Source: Marinobacter iranensis (GTDB lineage: Bacteria; Pseudomonadota; Gammaproteobacteria; Pseudomonadales; Oleiphilaceae). From it: DNA of 64,000 nucleotides. Of the stretch, positions 40,667-48,327 are shown in pieces. The notes below the pieces were generated by a model. That model saw only the letters and a program-made list of their open reading frames with translations. It was not told where the DNA came from and made no database searches. The stretch spans positions 124,001 through 188,000 of the forward strand of contig NZ_JANCMW010000009.1 of NCBI RefSeq assembly GCF_029207565.1, in the 5' to 3' direction. Made by a program: the position numbers and the translations under genes. Positions within the stretch are counted from its first letter, which is position 1. The number at the start of each line of letters is the position of its first letter.

Positions 40667-40756
40667 CCGTAGGTCGGATTAGGCAAAGCCGTAATCCGAC
40701 AACCTGGTAAACGTTGGCTTCATTGTCGGATTACACTTTGCTAATCCGACCTACGG
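40667..40756. repeat. REPIN-like palindromic repeat, copy 1
   Basis: A 90-nt element bounded by a perfect 16-bp inverted repeat (CCGTAGGTCGGATTAG at 40667-40682 and its complement at 40741-40756). Each half is itself a hairpin of GTCGGATTA / TAATCCGAC (40673-40681 with 40692-40700; 40725-40733 with 40742-40750). This matches the paired-REP (REPIN) layout mobilised by Y1-type RAYT transposases. It lies between the riboswitch and nrdA. The 541-nt gap between the K+ channel and nrdA is thus NrdR boxes, DnaA box, riboswitch and this repeat. Confidence 0.85.
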
Positions 40757-40838
40757 TGCCGCGTGAAGCACGGTGATGCCCCCGATTCTCTGCCTGCGCG
40801 AAGGACATGGAAAACCACGCGTATTCAGGAGAACCGAT

Positions 40839-43604
40839 ATGTCCACCGCCACCCTGGCCGAGCCCGGCCAATCTGCCACATCCAATACCGCTTCCCTGCA
40901 GGTGATTAAACGCAACGGCACTCTCGTTGGCTTTGACCCCGCCAAGATCAGTGTTGCGGTGACCAAGGCTTTTCTTGCCGTGGAAGGTGACGAAGCCGCC
41001 GGCTCTGCCCGTATTCATGACTCGGTCGAGCGGGTTACCCATCAGGTCATACAGGCCATCAGCCGCCGCCTGAAGGCCGGCGGCAAGGTGCACATTGAAG
41101 ACATTCAGGACCAGGTGGAACTGGCGTTGATGCGGGCGGAGGAACAGAAGGTGGCCCGTGCCTACGTCCTCTACCGGGAAGCCCACGCCCAGGAGCGCGC
41201 CAGCCTGGCGCCGGTGGAAGCGCACCCCACGCTGACGGTAAAGAAAGCCAACGGGGAAGTGGCACCGCTGGACCTGGGACTGATGAAATTCCAGGTGGAG
41301 CATGCCAGCCAGGGGCTGGAGGGTATTAACGGTGAATCCCTGGTGGAAGGGGCGCTGCGGAATCTGTACGACGGTATCGCCGAGGAAGAAGTCCTCTCTG
41401 CCCTGATCATGACCGCACGCGGTCGCATAGAACAAGAGCCGGACTATAGTGCGGTAACCGCACGCTTGCTGCTGGAGCAATTGCGGCTGGAAACGGCTAC
41501 CGCCCTGGAACTGCCCCTCAGCCTGCCGTTGACGGAAATTTATCCCCAGACGCTGAGTGCCTTCATACACCAGGGTATCCGCTACGACCTGCTGGACGAG
41601 GCCATGGCGGCTTTTGACCTGGAGCGGCTGGGTGCTGCCCTCAAGCCGGAGCGGGACTACCAGTTTGGTTTCCTGGGCCTGCAGACCCTCTACGACCGCT
41701 ATTTCGTGAACTGGAAAGGCGACCGCCTGGAGTTGCCCCAGGTGTTCTTCATGCGTGTGGCCATGGGCCTTGCCCTGAAGGAGGACGACCCCAACGCCCG
41801 CGCCATCGAATTCTATGACCTCTTGTCGTCCTTCGACTACATGGCTTCCACGCCAACTTTGTTTAACAGTGGCACACAGCATTCCCAGCTTTCCTCCTGC
41901 TATCTCACCACCGTGCAGGACGACCTGGAAGGGATCTATGGCGCCATCCGCGACAATGCCATGCTCTCAAAATGGGCCGGCGGCCTGGGCAACGACTGGA
42001 CACCGGTGCGGGCGCTGGGCTCCCACATCAAGGGCACCAACGGCAGCAGCCAGGGCGTGGTGCCATTCCTGAAAGTGGTCAATGATACCGCTGTGGCGGT
42101 GAACCAGGGCGGCAAGCGCAAAGGCGCTGTCTGCGCCTACCTGGAAAGCTGGCACCTGGATATCGAGGAATTTCTCGAACTGCGCAAGAACACCGGGGAT
42201 GAACGCCGCCGCACCCACGACATGAATACCGCCAACTGGGTGCCGGACCTGCTGATCGAACGCATGCGGGAGGACAAGGACTGGACCCTGTTCTCCCCCA
42301 ATGAAGTGCCCGACCTGCACGACCTCTACGGCAACGCTTTCCGTGAGCGCTATGAGCATTACGAAGCGTTGGCGGAGCAGGGAAAAATCAAGCTGTCCAA
42401 GAAAATCGCCGCCAAACAACTCTGGCGCAAGATGCTCACCGTGCTGTTCGAGACCGGCCACCCCTGGATCACCTTCAAGGACCCCTGCAACCTGCGCTCG
42501 CCACAGCAGCACCGGGGTGTGGTGCACAGCTCGAATCTATGCACCGAAATCACCCTGAACACCAGCGCCGATGAAATCGCCGTGTGCAACCTGGGCTCCA
42601 TCAACCTGGCGGCCCATATCCGCGATGGCGAACTGGATGTGAAGCGCCTGGAGCGTACGGTGAACACGGCGGTACGCATGCTCGATAACGTTGTCGACAT
42701 TAACTACTATGCCGTGCCCCAGGCAAAGAACTCCAACTTCAAGCACCGCCCGGTGGGGTTGGGCCTGATGGGGTTCCAGGATGCGCTATACCAGCTCAAC
42801 CTGCCCTATACCAGCCCGGAAGCGGTGGAATTCGCTGACCTGGCCATGGAGCGGATCAGTTATTTCGCCATTCGTGCCTCCGCCACACTGGCTGGTGAAC
42901 GCGGCGCCTACGACAGCTACGAAGGCTCGTTGTGGCAACAGGGGATCCTGCCCATCGACTCCGTCAATCTGTTGAAGGAAAACCGCCGGGACGGGGACCT
43001 GAACCTCAACACCAACAGCCGCCTGGACTGGACCCCGGTGCGTGAGCTGGTCGCGAAGAACGGCATGCGCAACAGCAATGTCATGGCCATCGCGCCCACG
43101 GCGACCATCTCCAACATCGTGGGCGTGTCCCAGTCCATCGAACCGGCGTACCAGAACCTGTTTGTGAAATCGAACCTCTCCGGTGAGTTCACCGTGGTCA
43201 ATCCCTCACTGGTCCGCGACCTCAAGGCCGAAGGCCTGTGGGACAACGTCATGGTCAATGACCTGAAATACTTCGACGGCAGCGTGCAGCAGATCGACCG
43301 CATTCCGAATGAGCTGAAAGCCCGCTACGCCACTGCGTTTGAAATTGATCCGCGATGGCTGGTGGAAGCCGCCGCAAGGCGCCAGAAATGGCTGGACCAG
43401 GCCCAGAGCCTGAACCTCTATATGGCTGAACCCAGCGGCAAGAAGCTGGACGCCCTATACCAACTGGCCTGGGAACGGGGCCTGAAAACCACCTACTACC
43501 TGCGTTCCCTGGGTGCTACCGGTGCCGAGAAAACCGCCACGGTGACGGCGCCGCAGCCCCAGGTATGCAGTATCGACGAGCCGGATTGCGAGGCCTGCCA
43601 ATAA
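40839..43604 (+). CDS. nrdA: Class Ia ribonucleotide reductase, alpha subunit
   Basis: 921 residues from the ATG at 40839, which has AGGAG 7 nt upstream. Two ATP-cone domains appear at the N-terminus: LQVIKRNGTLVGFDPAKI (about 21-38) and a second, more divergent one beginning VKKANGEVAPLD. The catalytic barrel follows, with SSCYLTTVQDD (redox Cys), NLCTEITLN and CNLGSINLAAH (thiyl-radical Cys). The tail ends CEACQ (Cys917/Cys920), the pair reduced by thioredoxin or glutaredoxin. It reduces ribonucleoside diphosphates to deoxy forms with NrdB. The size and doubled cones resemble the P. aeruginosa enzyme. Confidence 0.96.
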   Translation: MSTATLAEPGQSATSNTASLQVIKRNGTLVGFDPAKISVAVTKAFLAVEGDEAAGSARIHDSVERVTHQVIQAISRRLKAGGKVHIEDIQDQVELALMRAEEQKVARAYVLYREAHAQERASLAPVEAHPTLTVKKANGEVAPLDLGLMKFQVEHASQGLEGINGESLVEGALRNLYDGIAEEEVLSALIMTARGRIEQEPDYSAVTARLLLEQLRLETATALELPLSLPLTEIYPQTLSAFIHQGIRYDLLDEAMAAFDLERLGAALKPERDYQFGFLGLQTLYDRYFVNWKGDRLELPQVFFMRVAMGLALKEDDPNARAIEFYDLLSSFDYMASTPTLFNSGTQHSQLSSCYLTTVQDDLEGIYGAIRDNAMLSKWAGGLGNDWTPVRALGSHIKGTNGSSQGVVPFLKVVNDTAVAVNQGGKRKGAVCAYLESWHLDIEEFLELRKNTGDERRRTHDMNTANWVPDLLIERMREDKDWTLFSPNEVPDLHDLYGNAFRERYEHYEALAEQGKIKLSKKIAAKQLWRKMLTVLFETGHPWITFKDPCNLRSPQQHRGVVHSSNLCTEITLNTSADEIAVCNLGSINLAAHIRDGELDVKRLERTVNTAVRMLDNVVDINYYAVPQAKNSNFKHRPVGLGLMGFQDALYQLNLPYTSPEAVEFADLAMERISYFAIRASATLAGERGAYDSYEGSLWQQGILPIDSVNLLKENRRDGDLNLNTNSRLDWTPVRELVAKNGMRNSNVMAIAPTATISNIVGVSQSIEPAYQNLFVKSNLSGEFTVVNPSLVRDLKAEGLWDNVMVNDLKYFDGSVQQIDRIPNELKARYATAFEIDPRWLVEAAARRQKWLDQAQSLNLYMAEPSGKKLDALYQLAWERGLKTTYYLRSLGATGAEKTATVTAPQPQVCSIDEPDCEACQ

Positions 43605-43620
43605 GCCGAAGGCCGCACCC

Positions 43621-43708
43621 CGTAGGTCGGATTAGCAAAGCGTAATCCGACAACCGAGCCAGCGTTCACCAACAAATGTCGGATTACGCTTCGCTAATCC
43701 GACCTACG
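43621..43708. repeat. REPIN-like palindromic repeat, copy 2
   Basis: Same family as the element at 40667-40756. The outer inverted repeat CGTAGGTCGGATTAGC (43621-43636) is perfectly matched at 43693-43708, and each half folds on GTCGGATTA / TAATCCGAC. It sits inside the nrdA-nrdB gap, 16 nt after the nrdA stop and 24 nt before the nrdB start, so it is transcribed within the operon. It could protect the nrdA message from 3' exonucleases or attenuate transcription. Confidence 0.88.
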
Positions 43709-43732
43709 AAGACCAAGATTCAGAGGTAAAAC

Positions 43733-44791
43733 ATGCTCAACTGGGACGACGAACCAACTACCCAAACCAGACCGGCCGCCCCCGAAGGCCCGGCCCCGGT
43801 CAACGTCGACGACAAGCGAGTCATTAACGGCGAAACCGACATCAACCAGCTGGCCCCGTTCAAGTATCCCTGGGCCTGGGAATACTTCATGAACGCCAAC
43901 AAGAACCACTGGACGCCGCTGGACGTCAACATGGCCCAGGATGTTCACGACTATCACCATCGCCTGTCGGCACCGGAGAAGCATGTATACGAAAACGTGC
44001 TGGCGTATCTCACCACCTCCGACATCCTGGCCATGCGCAACATCGGCCTGGCGGTAATGGAGAAAATGAGCGCCCCGGAACTGCAGATCTACCAGGCCCG
44101 GCAGGTGTACGAGGAAGCCATGCACACCTGGGCCTACCAGCACTGCATCGAAACCCTCAACCTGGACCAGAGTGAGATCTATAACCGCTACCGGGTGGTG
44201 CCCGCCATCAACGGCAAGATCCAGATGGCCAACCGCCGGCTGGACGCGGCCATGCGCTCTGACCTGAATCTGCGCAACAAGGACGACCTGCAGGAATTCA
44301 TCATGTCCTACCTGTTCTTTGCGGCGGTGTTCGAGGGCGCCTGGTTCTACAACGGCTTCAGCCCCATCTTCGCCCTGCAGCGCCGCGGCCTGATGCGCGG
44401 CACCGGCGAACAGCTGCAGTACATCCTGCGGGACGAAGCCATGCACTTCTCCTTTGGCCTGAAAGTGGTGAACCAGATCCTGGAGGAGGAAAACATCACC
44501 CTCGACCCCAAAGCCGTGCGCGACATGTGGGACGAATCCGAGGCTGCTGAAACCGCCTACGCCAACTACATCCTGCGGGACCCGATCCTCGGCTACTCCG
44601 CCGAGTATCACAGCGAGCAGTTTCGCTTTGTGGCGAACCGCCGCGCCAGAACCGTGGGCCTGGAAGAGCCATTCCCGGGCGCAAAGAATGTCTCGCCCTG
44701 GCTGGACGAGCAGGCCACCATGCGCAAGGAGAAGAACTTTTTTGAAACGCGGGTGATTGAGTACCAGACTGGGGCGCAACTGGAATGGTAG
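43733..44791 (+). CDS. nrdB: Class Ia ribonucleotide reductase, beta subunit
   Basis: 352 residues. NrdB holds the diiron-tyrosyl radical that NrdA needs. Helices with the metal ligands are visible: VYEEAMHTWAYQHCIETLNL (about 123-142, containing the Glu and His ligands and the probable radical Tyr), FFAAVFEGAWFY (about 196-207) and RDEAMHFSFGLKV (about 233-245). The C-terminal tail (EYQTGAQLEW) is the NrdA-docking peptide. An AGAGGT ribosome site lies just before the ATG. It is separated from nrdA by 128 nt, most of it a REPIN. Confidence 0.96.
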   Translation: MLNWDDEPTTQTRPAAPEGPAPVNVDDKRVINGETDINQLAPFKYPWAWEYFMNANKNHWTPLDVNMAQDVHDYHHRLSAPEKHVYENVLAYLTTSDILAMRNIGLAVMEKMSAPELQIYQARQVYEEAMHTWAYQHCIETLNLDQSEIYNRYRVVPAINGKIQMANRRLDAAMRSDLNLRNKDDLQEFIMSYLFFAAVFEGAWFYNGFSPIFALQRRGLMRGTGEQLQYILRDEAMHFSFGLKVVNQILEEENITLDPKAVRDMWDESEAAETAYANYILRDPILGYSAEYHSEQFRFVANRRARTVGLEEPFPGAKNVSPWLDEQATMRKEKNFFETRVIEYQTGAQLEW

Positions 44792-44938
44792 AAGGCTTTC
44801 AGGCTGGTATTTGGTACACTCGCCATAGAAACCAGCAAACCCAAAGTCTACGGCTGGCGCCAGAAAGATCCCGAGGCAAACAGCGTCCTTAAACGCTATT
44901 TCTGCTGGGATGTGCGCCCTTACGTTCCCAAAGGCTAG
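44792..44938 (+). other. Open in-frame extension after the nrdB stop; possible gene remnant
   Basis: Immediately after the nrdB TAG, the same frame stays open for 48 codons to TAG at 44936-44938. It encodes a plausible protein-like stretch that includes AIETSKPKVYGWRQKDPEAN and ends YFCWDVRPYVPKG. There is no ATG; CTG or GTG-type starts would be needed, and no clear ribosome site was seen. It may be the 3' remnant of a lost gene or a read-through tail. I do not recognise the family. Confidence 0.3.
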
Positions 44939-44955
44939 GTGGTAGCCAGGATGTT

Positions 44956-45468
44956 ATGAAAGTGATTGAAGGCAGCTTGTGTTCACTGGCACCGCTGCGC
45001 TTTCTTTGCGATGAAATGTTGAACGGCCTGGCGCAATGGCTACGGGTTGCCGGCTACGATGCGTCATTGCCCGCCAGGGGCTCGCCAGACAGGCAGTTGG
45101 TGGATCAGGCCCGTGTCGAGCAGCGATGGATCGTCACCGCCGATGCGGATCTGCTGGAGTTCGCCTGTGCGCCTTTTTACGTTCTTCATCTGGCGGGCCG
45201 GGATGAGCAGGCTCGCCTACGGGAACTGACCCGAAGGCTGGATCTGGATTGGTGCTTCGCCCCGTTCAGCCGTTGTAAGAACTGCAATACGCCGCTTTAC
45301 CTGGCCAGCGACCGGGAGATCCGGAACTTCCACCCCGGTGTGCCCGAGAATGGCGCCCGGAAGGTGTTGGCATGTTCCACCTGTCGCCAGCTCTATTGGG
45401 AAGGAAGCCATGTCCAGCGGATGCGCCTCAGGCTGGAAGCGATGAATTCCTGGCGGGATGCACGTTGA
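44956..45468 (+). CDS. Mut7-C RNase-domain (PIN-like) protein with zinc ribbon
   Basis: 170 residues. The N-terminal part, RFLCDEMLNGLAQWLRVAGYD (residues split around 15-35) with IVTADADLLEF, is the Mut7-C domain, a PIN-fold putative RNase (the aspartates are the expected metal ligands). A C-terminal zinc ribbon is formed by CKNC and CSTC (about 107-110 and 140-143). Proteins of this type are probable RNA nucleases, but no bacterial member is well characterised to my knowledge. It stands alone between nrdB and a PAS-GGDEF gene. Confidence 0.85.
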   Translation: MKVIEGSLCSLAPLRFLCDEMLNGLAQWLRVAGYDASLPARGSPDRQLVDQARVEQRWIVTADADLLEFACAPFYVLHLAGRDEQARLRELTRRLDLDWCFAPFSRCKNCNTPLYLASDREIRNFHPGVPENGARKVLACSTCRQLYWEGSHVQRMRLRLEAMNSWRDAR

Positions 45469-45532
45469 CGGGCCATGGTGCCTATGCATAGGGAAAACGT
45501 GGTTTGGGTCCACCGCCATACATGAACATTTG

Positions 45533-45561
45533 TTCACAGTGTCAACCCTGAGTGCTATGTT
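45533..45561 (+). promoter_or_regulatory. Possible sigma70 promoter for the PAS-GGDEF gene
   Basis: TTCACA at 45533-45538, a 17-nt spacer, and TATGTT at 45556-45561 with an extended TGC just upstream. It overlaps a small inverted repeat TGAAC-N4-GTTCA at 45523-45536, which might be an operator. Weak evidence, consensus only. Confidence 0.3.
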
Positions 45562-45638
45562 GAAAGGAAGGATCGTCCTCTTCTACGCTCCGTTTTTGTG
45601 GCGTTCGGGAGAAGCCCTTTGTTTGGAGGCTGACGCGT

Positions 45639-46691
45639 ATGGGAACGGAGGGAAACTCTGATCGCGAGGTTATCGCTCGGCTTCGTGAGAACGTCGAGCG
45701 GTTGGAATGTCTTGAAACCAGGCTTGAGGCGTTGGAGCAGGAACGCAATGTACTGATAGACAGCAAGAAGCAGCTGTCCAGTCAGCTTGCAAACTACCAC
45801 CGAAGCCTTAAAGAGTGGGAGTGGTTCTTTGAGCATTCCGTTCAGATGCTCTGCATCGCCGGGATGGATGGCTATTTCAAGCGGGTTAATCCGGCGTTCA
45901 CAGATACCCTGGGTTACACCCGAGAAGAGTTGATGTCCCGCCCGTTCATTGATTTTGTGCATCCGGACGATGTGAGCATAACGGTCCACGAACTGGAAGG
46001 GCTGGGGACCGGTCGCGACAGCATCAGCTTTGAGAATCGTTATCTGGCAAAGGATGGCAGTTGGCGGTGGATCGCCTGGTATTGCCCCGCCATCAGTGAT
46101 GCCACCACCAAACTGTTTGCCATCGCCCGTGACATCACCGAAGACCGACGCAAGGAAGCGGAGATCCTTTACAAGGCATCCCACGACTCGTTAACGGGTT
46201 TGCATAATCGCTCCGCATTCGAGGAAACCCTTGAAGATGCCATGGCCCAGCAGCGTCGGAAGCATAAGGGTGAGGTAGTGCTCTACGTGATCGACATCGA
46301 CGGTTTCAAGGACGTGAATGACCGATACGGCCACATGACAGGGGATCATTTGCTCCAGGTGATCGCGAACCGGCTTCGGGATATCCAGCGGGCGGGCGAA
46401 ATGGTCGCGAGAGTGGGAGGCGATGAATTTGCCTTCCTGGTATCTGGAAACATGGAGAATGCCGGCTACTATCCCTATGAGCCGCTTGCCGAACGCATCA
46501 TTGCCCAGGTAAAAGAGCCGGTGGAGCTGAGCAAGGGGGCGGTTACCGTCGGCTGCAGTGTGGGTGTTGCCACCTTCCCGGGTACTGCCAATGATTTCTG
46601 TTCGCTGTTATCCCAGGCCGACAAGGCCATGTATGCCACCAAGAGATCCGGAAGGAACGGTTTCCGTAAGTTTGATCCTTCGCTGGCCTGA
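45639..46691 (+). CDS. PAS-GGDEF diguanylate cyclase
   Basis: 350 residues; the ATG follows GGAGG at a spacing of about 9. An N-terminal coiled coil (about 8-58, heptad-like Leu/Glu pattern) leads to a PAS domain (about 65-180; ITEDRR at its end) and a GGDEF domain (about 185-345) with intact GGDEF at residues 260-264. The allosteric I-site position reads RAGE rather than RxxD, so product inhibition is probably absent. No membrane segment is seen, so it is cytosolic. It should make cyclic di-GMP from two GTP in response to a ligand or cofactor sensed by PAS. Confidence 0.9.
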   Translation: MGTEGNSDREVIARLRENVERLECLETRLEALEQERNVLIDSKKQLSSQLANYHRSLKEWEWFFEHSVQMLCIAGMDGYFKRVNPAFTDTLGYTREELMSRPFIDFVHPDDVSITVHELEGLGTGRDSISFENRYLAKDGSWRWIAWYCPAISDATTKLFAIARDITEDRRKEAEILYKASHDSLTGLHNRSAFEETLEDAMAQQRRKHKGEVVLYVIDIDGFKDVNDRYGHMTGDHLLQVIANRLRDIQRAGEMVARVGGDEFAFLVSGNMENAGYYPYEPLAERIIAQVKEPVELSKGAVTVGCSVGVATFPGTANDFCSLLSQADKAMYATKRSGRNGFRKFDPSLA

Positions 46692-46694
46692 TAT

Positions 46695-46720
46695 GGAATA
46701 AATCCCTTCCTCAACCGTCC
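46695..46720 (+). promoter_or_regulatory. ECF-type promoter of the Ala-rich exported protein gene
   Basis: GGAATAAA (46695-46702), 12 nt, CCGTCC (46715-46720). The first ten bases GGAATAAATC and the ACCGT of the -10 are identical to those in the promoter of the ECF sigma gene 3 kb away, with the same spacing. It starts 4 nt after the PAS-GGDEF stop and leaves about 47 nt to the downstream ATG. Confidence 0.7.
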
Positions 46721-46767
46721 TCCTGATGAAAGCCACCCGAAACGGGTAAAAACAGGAGGACGTAACC

Positions 46768-47280
46768 ATGACAAAGCACGTACTGACACTTGCAATCTGT
46801 TCCATTCTTTCCACCGGCGCTTTTGCCGCCGAAGGTTCCGGCTCGGTCAACGCCAACGCGCAGGCTGAGACCAACATGAGCGCGGAAGCCAGCACCCGGA
46901 ACGGTGTTTCCGCGAACGGTGGTGCCTCCGCGAGCGTAGAGGGTAAGGTCAACGGCGAAGCCGCCCGTGACGAAGCTGCCGACCAACGCCAGGTGGTGAG
47001 CGAAGAGGTCCGCGGAAGGGCCAGTCAGGCGGTCAGCACCGGTGTTGAAACCGGCCAGAAAGTGCAAGCAACCGCTGATGCCACGGCGGAGACTACTCGT
47101 GATGAGGCTGGTGAAAAACGCCAACAGGCACGGGAGCGCATGAACGAGGCCCGAAATGCCGAGATCAGGGCTGAAACCAGTCAGCAAATCGGCACGTCTG
47201 TTTCTGAAAGCGTCAGGAGTGAAGTGCAGAACACCGTCAAGGGGACCGTGAAAGGTGCCGGCAGCGGCGGCCTGCTATAA
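46768..47280 (+). CDS. Exported Ala/Glu-rich low-complexity protein, unknown function
   Basis: 170 residues. A signal peptide (about 1-20, ending GAFAAE) precedes a mature region dominated by Ala, Glu, Ser, Gln, Arg and Val with almost no aromatic residues. Loosely repeated segments such as GEAARDEAADQRQ and TRDEAGEKRQQARER suggest long amphipathic helices or a coiled coil. The tail is Gly/Val-rich. It could be a periplasmic scaffold or buffering protein. I do not recognise a named family. AGGAGG lies just upstream. An ECF-type promoter and a downstream terminator make it a likely single-gene target of the ECF sigma factor encoded nearby. Confidence 0.8.
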   Translation: MTKHVLTLAICSILSTGAFAAEGSGSVNANAQAETNMSAEASTRNGVSANGGASASVEGKVNGEAARDEAADQRQVVSEEVRGRASQAVSTGVETGQKVQATADATAETTRDEAGEKRQQARERMNEARNAEIRAETSQQIGTSVSESVRSEVQNTVKGTVKGAGSGGLL

Positions 47281-47296
47281 CCACTCCTTCAGACTC

Positions 47297-47324
47297 GCCG
47301 GGCCTTATGGCCCGGCTTTCTTTT
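47297..47324 (+). terminator. Intrinsic terminator after the Ala-rich protein gene
   Basis: GCCGGGCC (47297-47304) and GGCCCGGC (47309-47316) form a perfect 8-bp stem with a TTAT loop, followed by TTTCTTTT. The next gene begins only 26 nt later, so its expression would need read-through or a promoter within this short gap. Confidence 0.85.
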
Positions 47325-47349
47325 GGACGCCCAACTTAAAGGAGCAGAC

Positions 47350-48318
47350 ATGCAGTTGATTCCACGCATTTTGACCTTGCCGCTGGCCATTGGCCTGGCG
47401 TCACCAGCATTAACAGTTCAGGCGCAGGAGAAGGCTTCGGCGAACGGTTACCTTGAAGGCGGTTACGAGCACGACAGCAACGTGACCGTGGACGAATTGA
47501 ACACGTCCGCCGATGAGAGCGATCAGGCCTGGGTTTTCGACGCCGGTCTTGAGGGTATCCTGAAACCCACCGAGCGGTTAAACGTGACGCTCGGTTATTC
47601 GCTCTCGGGTAGACGATACCAGAACCTCGGTGAGTTCGATCAGGACATTCACCTGTTGTCGGCCGATGTCAGCTATGACGTCGATCCGGTCACCGTTGGC
47701 ACCAGCTATTATTATTCCCACGCAACCCTGGGGTCTGACCCGTTCCTCGATTTCCGGCGCGCCAGTGTCTACCTGGGCAGCCTGCTCGGGGAGGACGTTT
47801 ATCTGCGGGGCAGCCTGCAGGACAAGCGCAAGGCGTTCGATGACAGTGATGCGCGGGATGCCGAGATACAGGGCGCCAGTCTGGATGCATTTTTCTTTTT
47901 CAACCAGGCTCAGAGCCACTTCTTACTCGGCCTCGACGGTGATCGCGAAGATGCGGAGGCAAGCGCCTATGACAACGACCTGCTTCGGGTTCGGGCAGCG
48001 TTGGTGCATCGGTTTACCCTGGCAGGTGAGGATAACCGGCTGCGGTTTGGCTGGCGCTACGAGGACAGGGAGTATGAGGAGGTGACCGTAACGAGTTCCA
48101 GCCCACTTCTGAATGATCCTCTGGCCGGAGACCTTAGCGAACGTTCGACCAATGAGCGGGCGGACAGAGCGTGGATTCTGGAGGCAAGCTGGCGGATCGG
48201 ACTCAACAAAGTGTTCAGTGTTGAGCCCAGTGTTTCCTGGGGCCAGTACACCTCGAACGTGGATTCCGCGGACTACGACAAGACGGTGGCCGGGGTGACA
48301 CTCAGGGCGGATTTCTGA
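47350..48318 (+). CDS. Outer-membrane beta-barrel protein
   Basis: 322 residues from the ATG at 47350 (GGAG five nt upstream; GTG/TTG extension into the terminator is unlikely). A signal peptide (about 1-26, ending VQAQE) is followed by alternating amphipathic strands with many aromatic girdle residues, opening GYLEGGYEHDSNVTVDE and ending in the Phe-terminated strand AGVTLRADF, a BAM recognition signal. The general layout recalls the barrel part of DUF560/Slam-like proteins, but without TPR repeats; this assignment is tentative. It lies between two members of a putative ECF regulon and ends 9 nt from the convergent protease gene. Confidence 0.8.
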   Translation: MQLIPRILTLPLAIGLASPALTVQAQEKASANGYLEGGYEHDSNVTVDELNTSADESDQAWVFDAGLEGILKPTERLNVTLGYSLSGRRYQNLGEFDQDIHLLSADVSYDVDPVTVGTSYYYSHATLGSDPFLDFRRASVYLGSLLGEDVYLRGSLQDKRKAFDDSDARDAEIQGASLDAFFFFNQAQSHFLLGLDGDREDAEASAYDNDLLRVRAALVHRFTLAGEDNRLRFGWRYEDREYEEVTVTSSSPLLNDPLAGDLSERSTNERADRAWILEASWRIGLNKVFSVEPSVSWGQYTSNVDSADYDKTVAGVTLRADF

Positions 48319-48327
48319 ATCCCGCAG

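Noticed and set aside
45523..45536. TGAAC-N4-GTTCA as a LexA site
   Set aside because: It does not fit CTGT-N8-ACAG, and the downstream PAS-GGDEF gene is not an SOS gene. It is kept only as a possible local operator.
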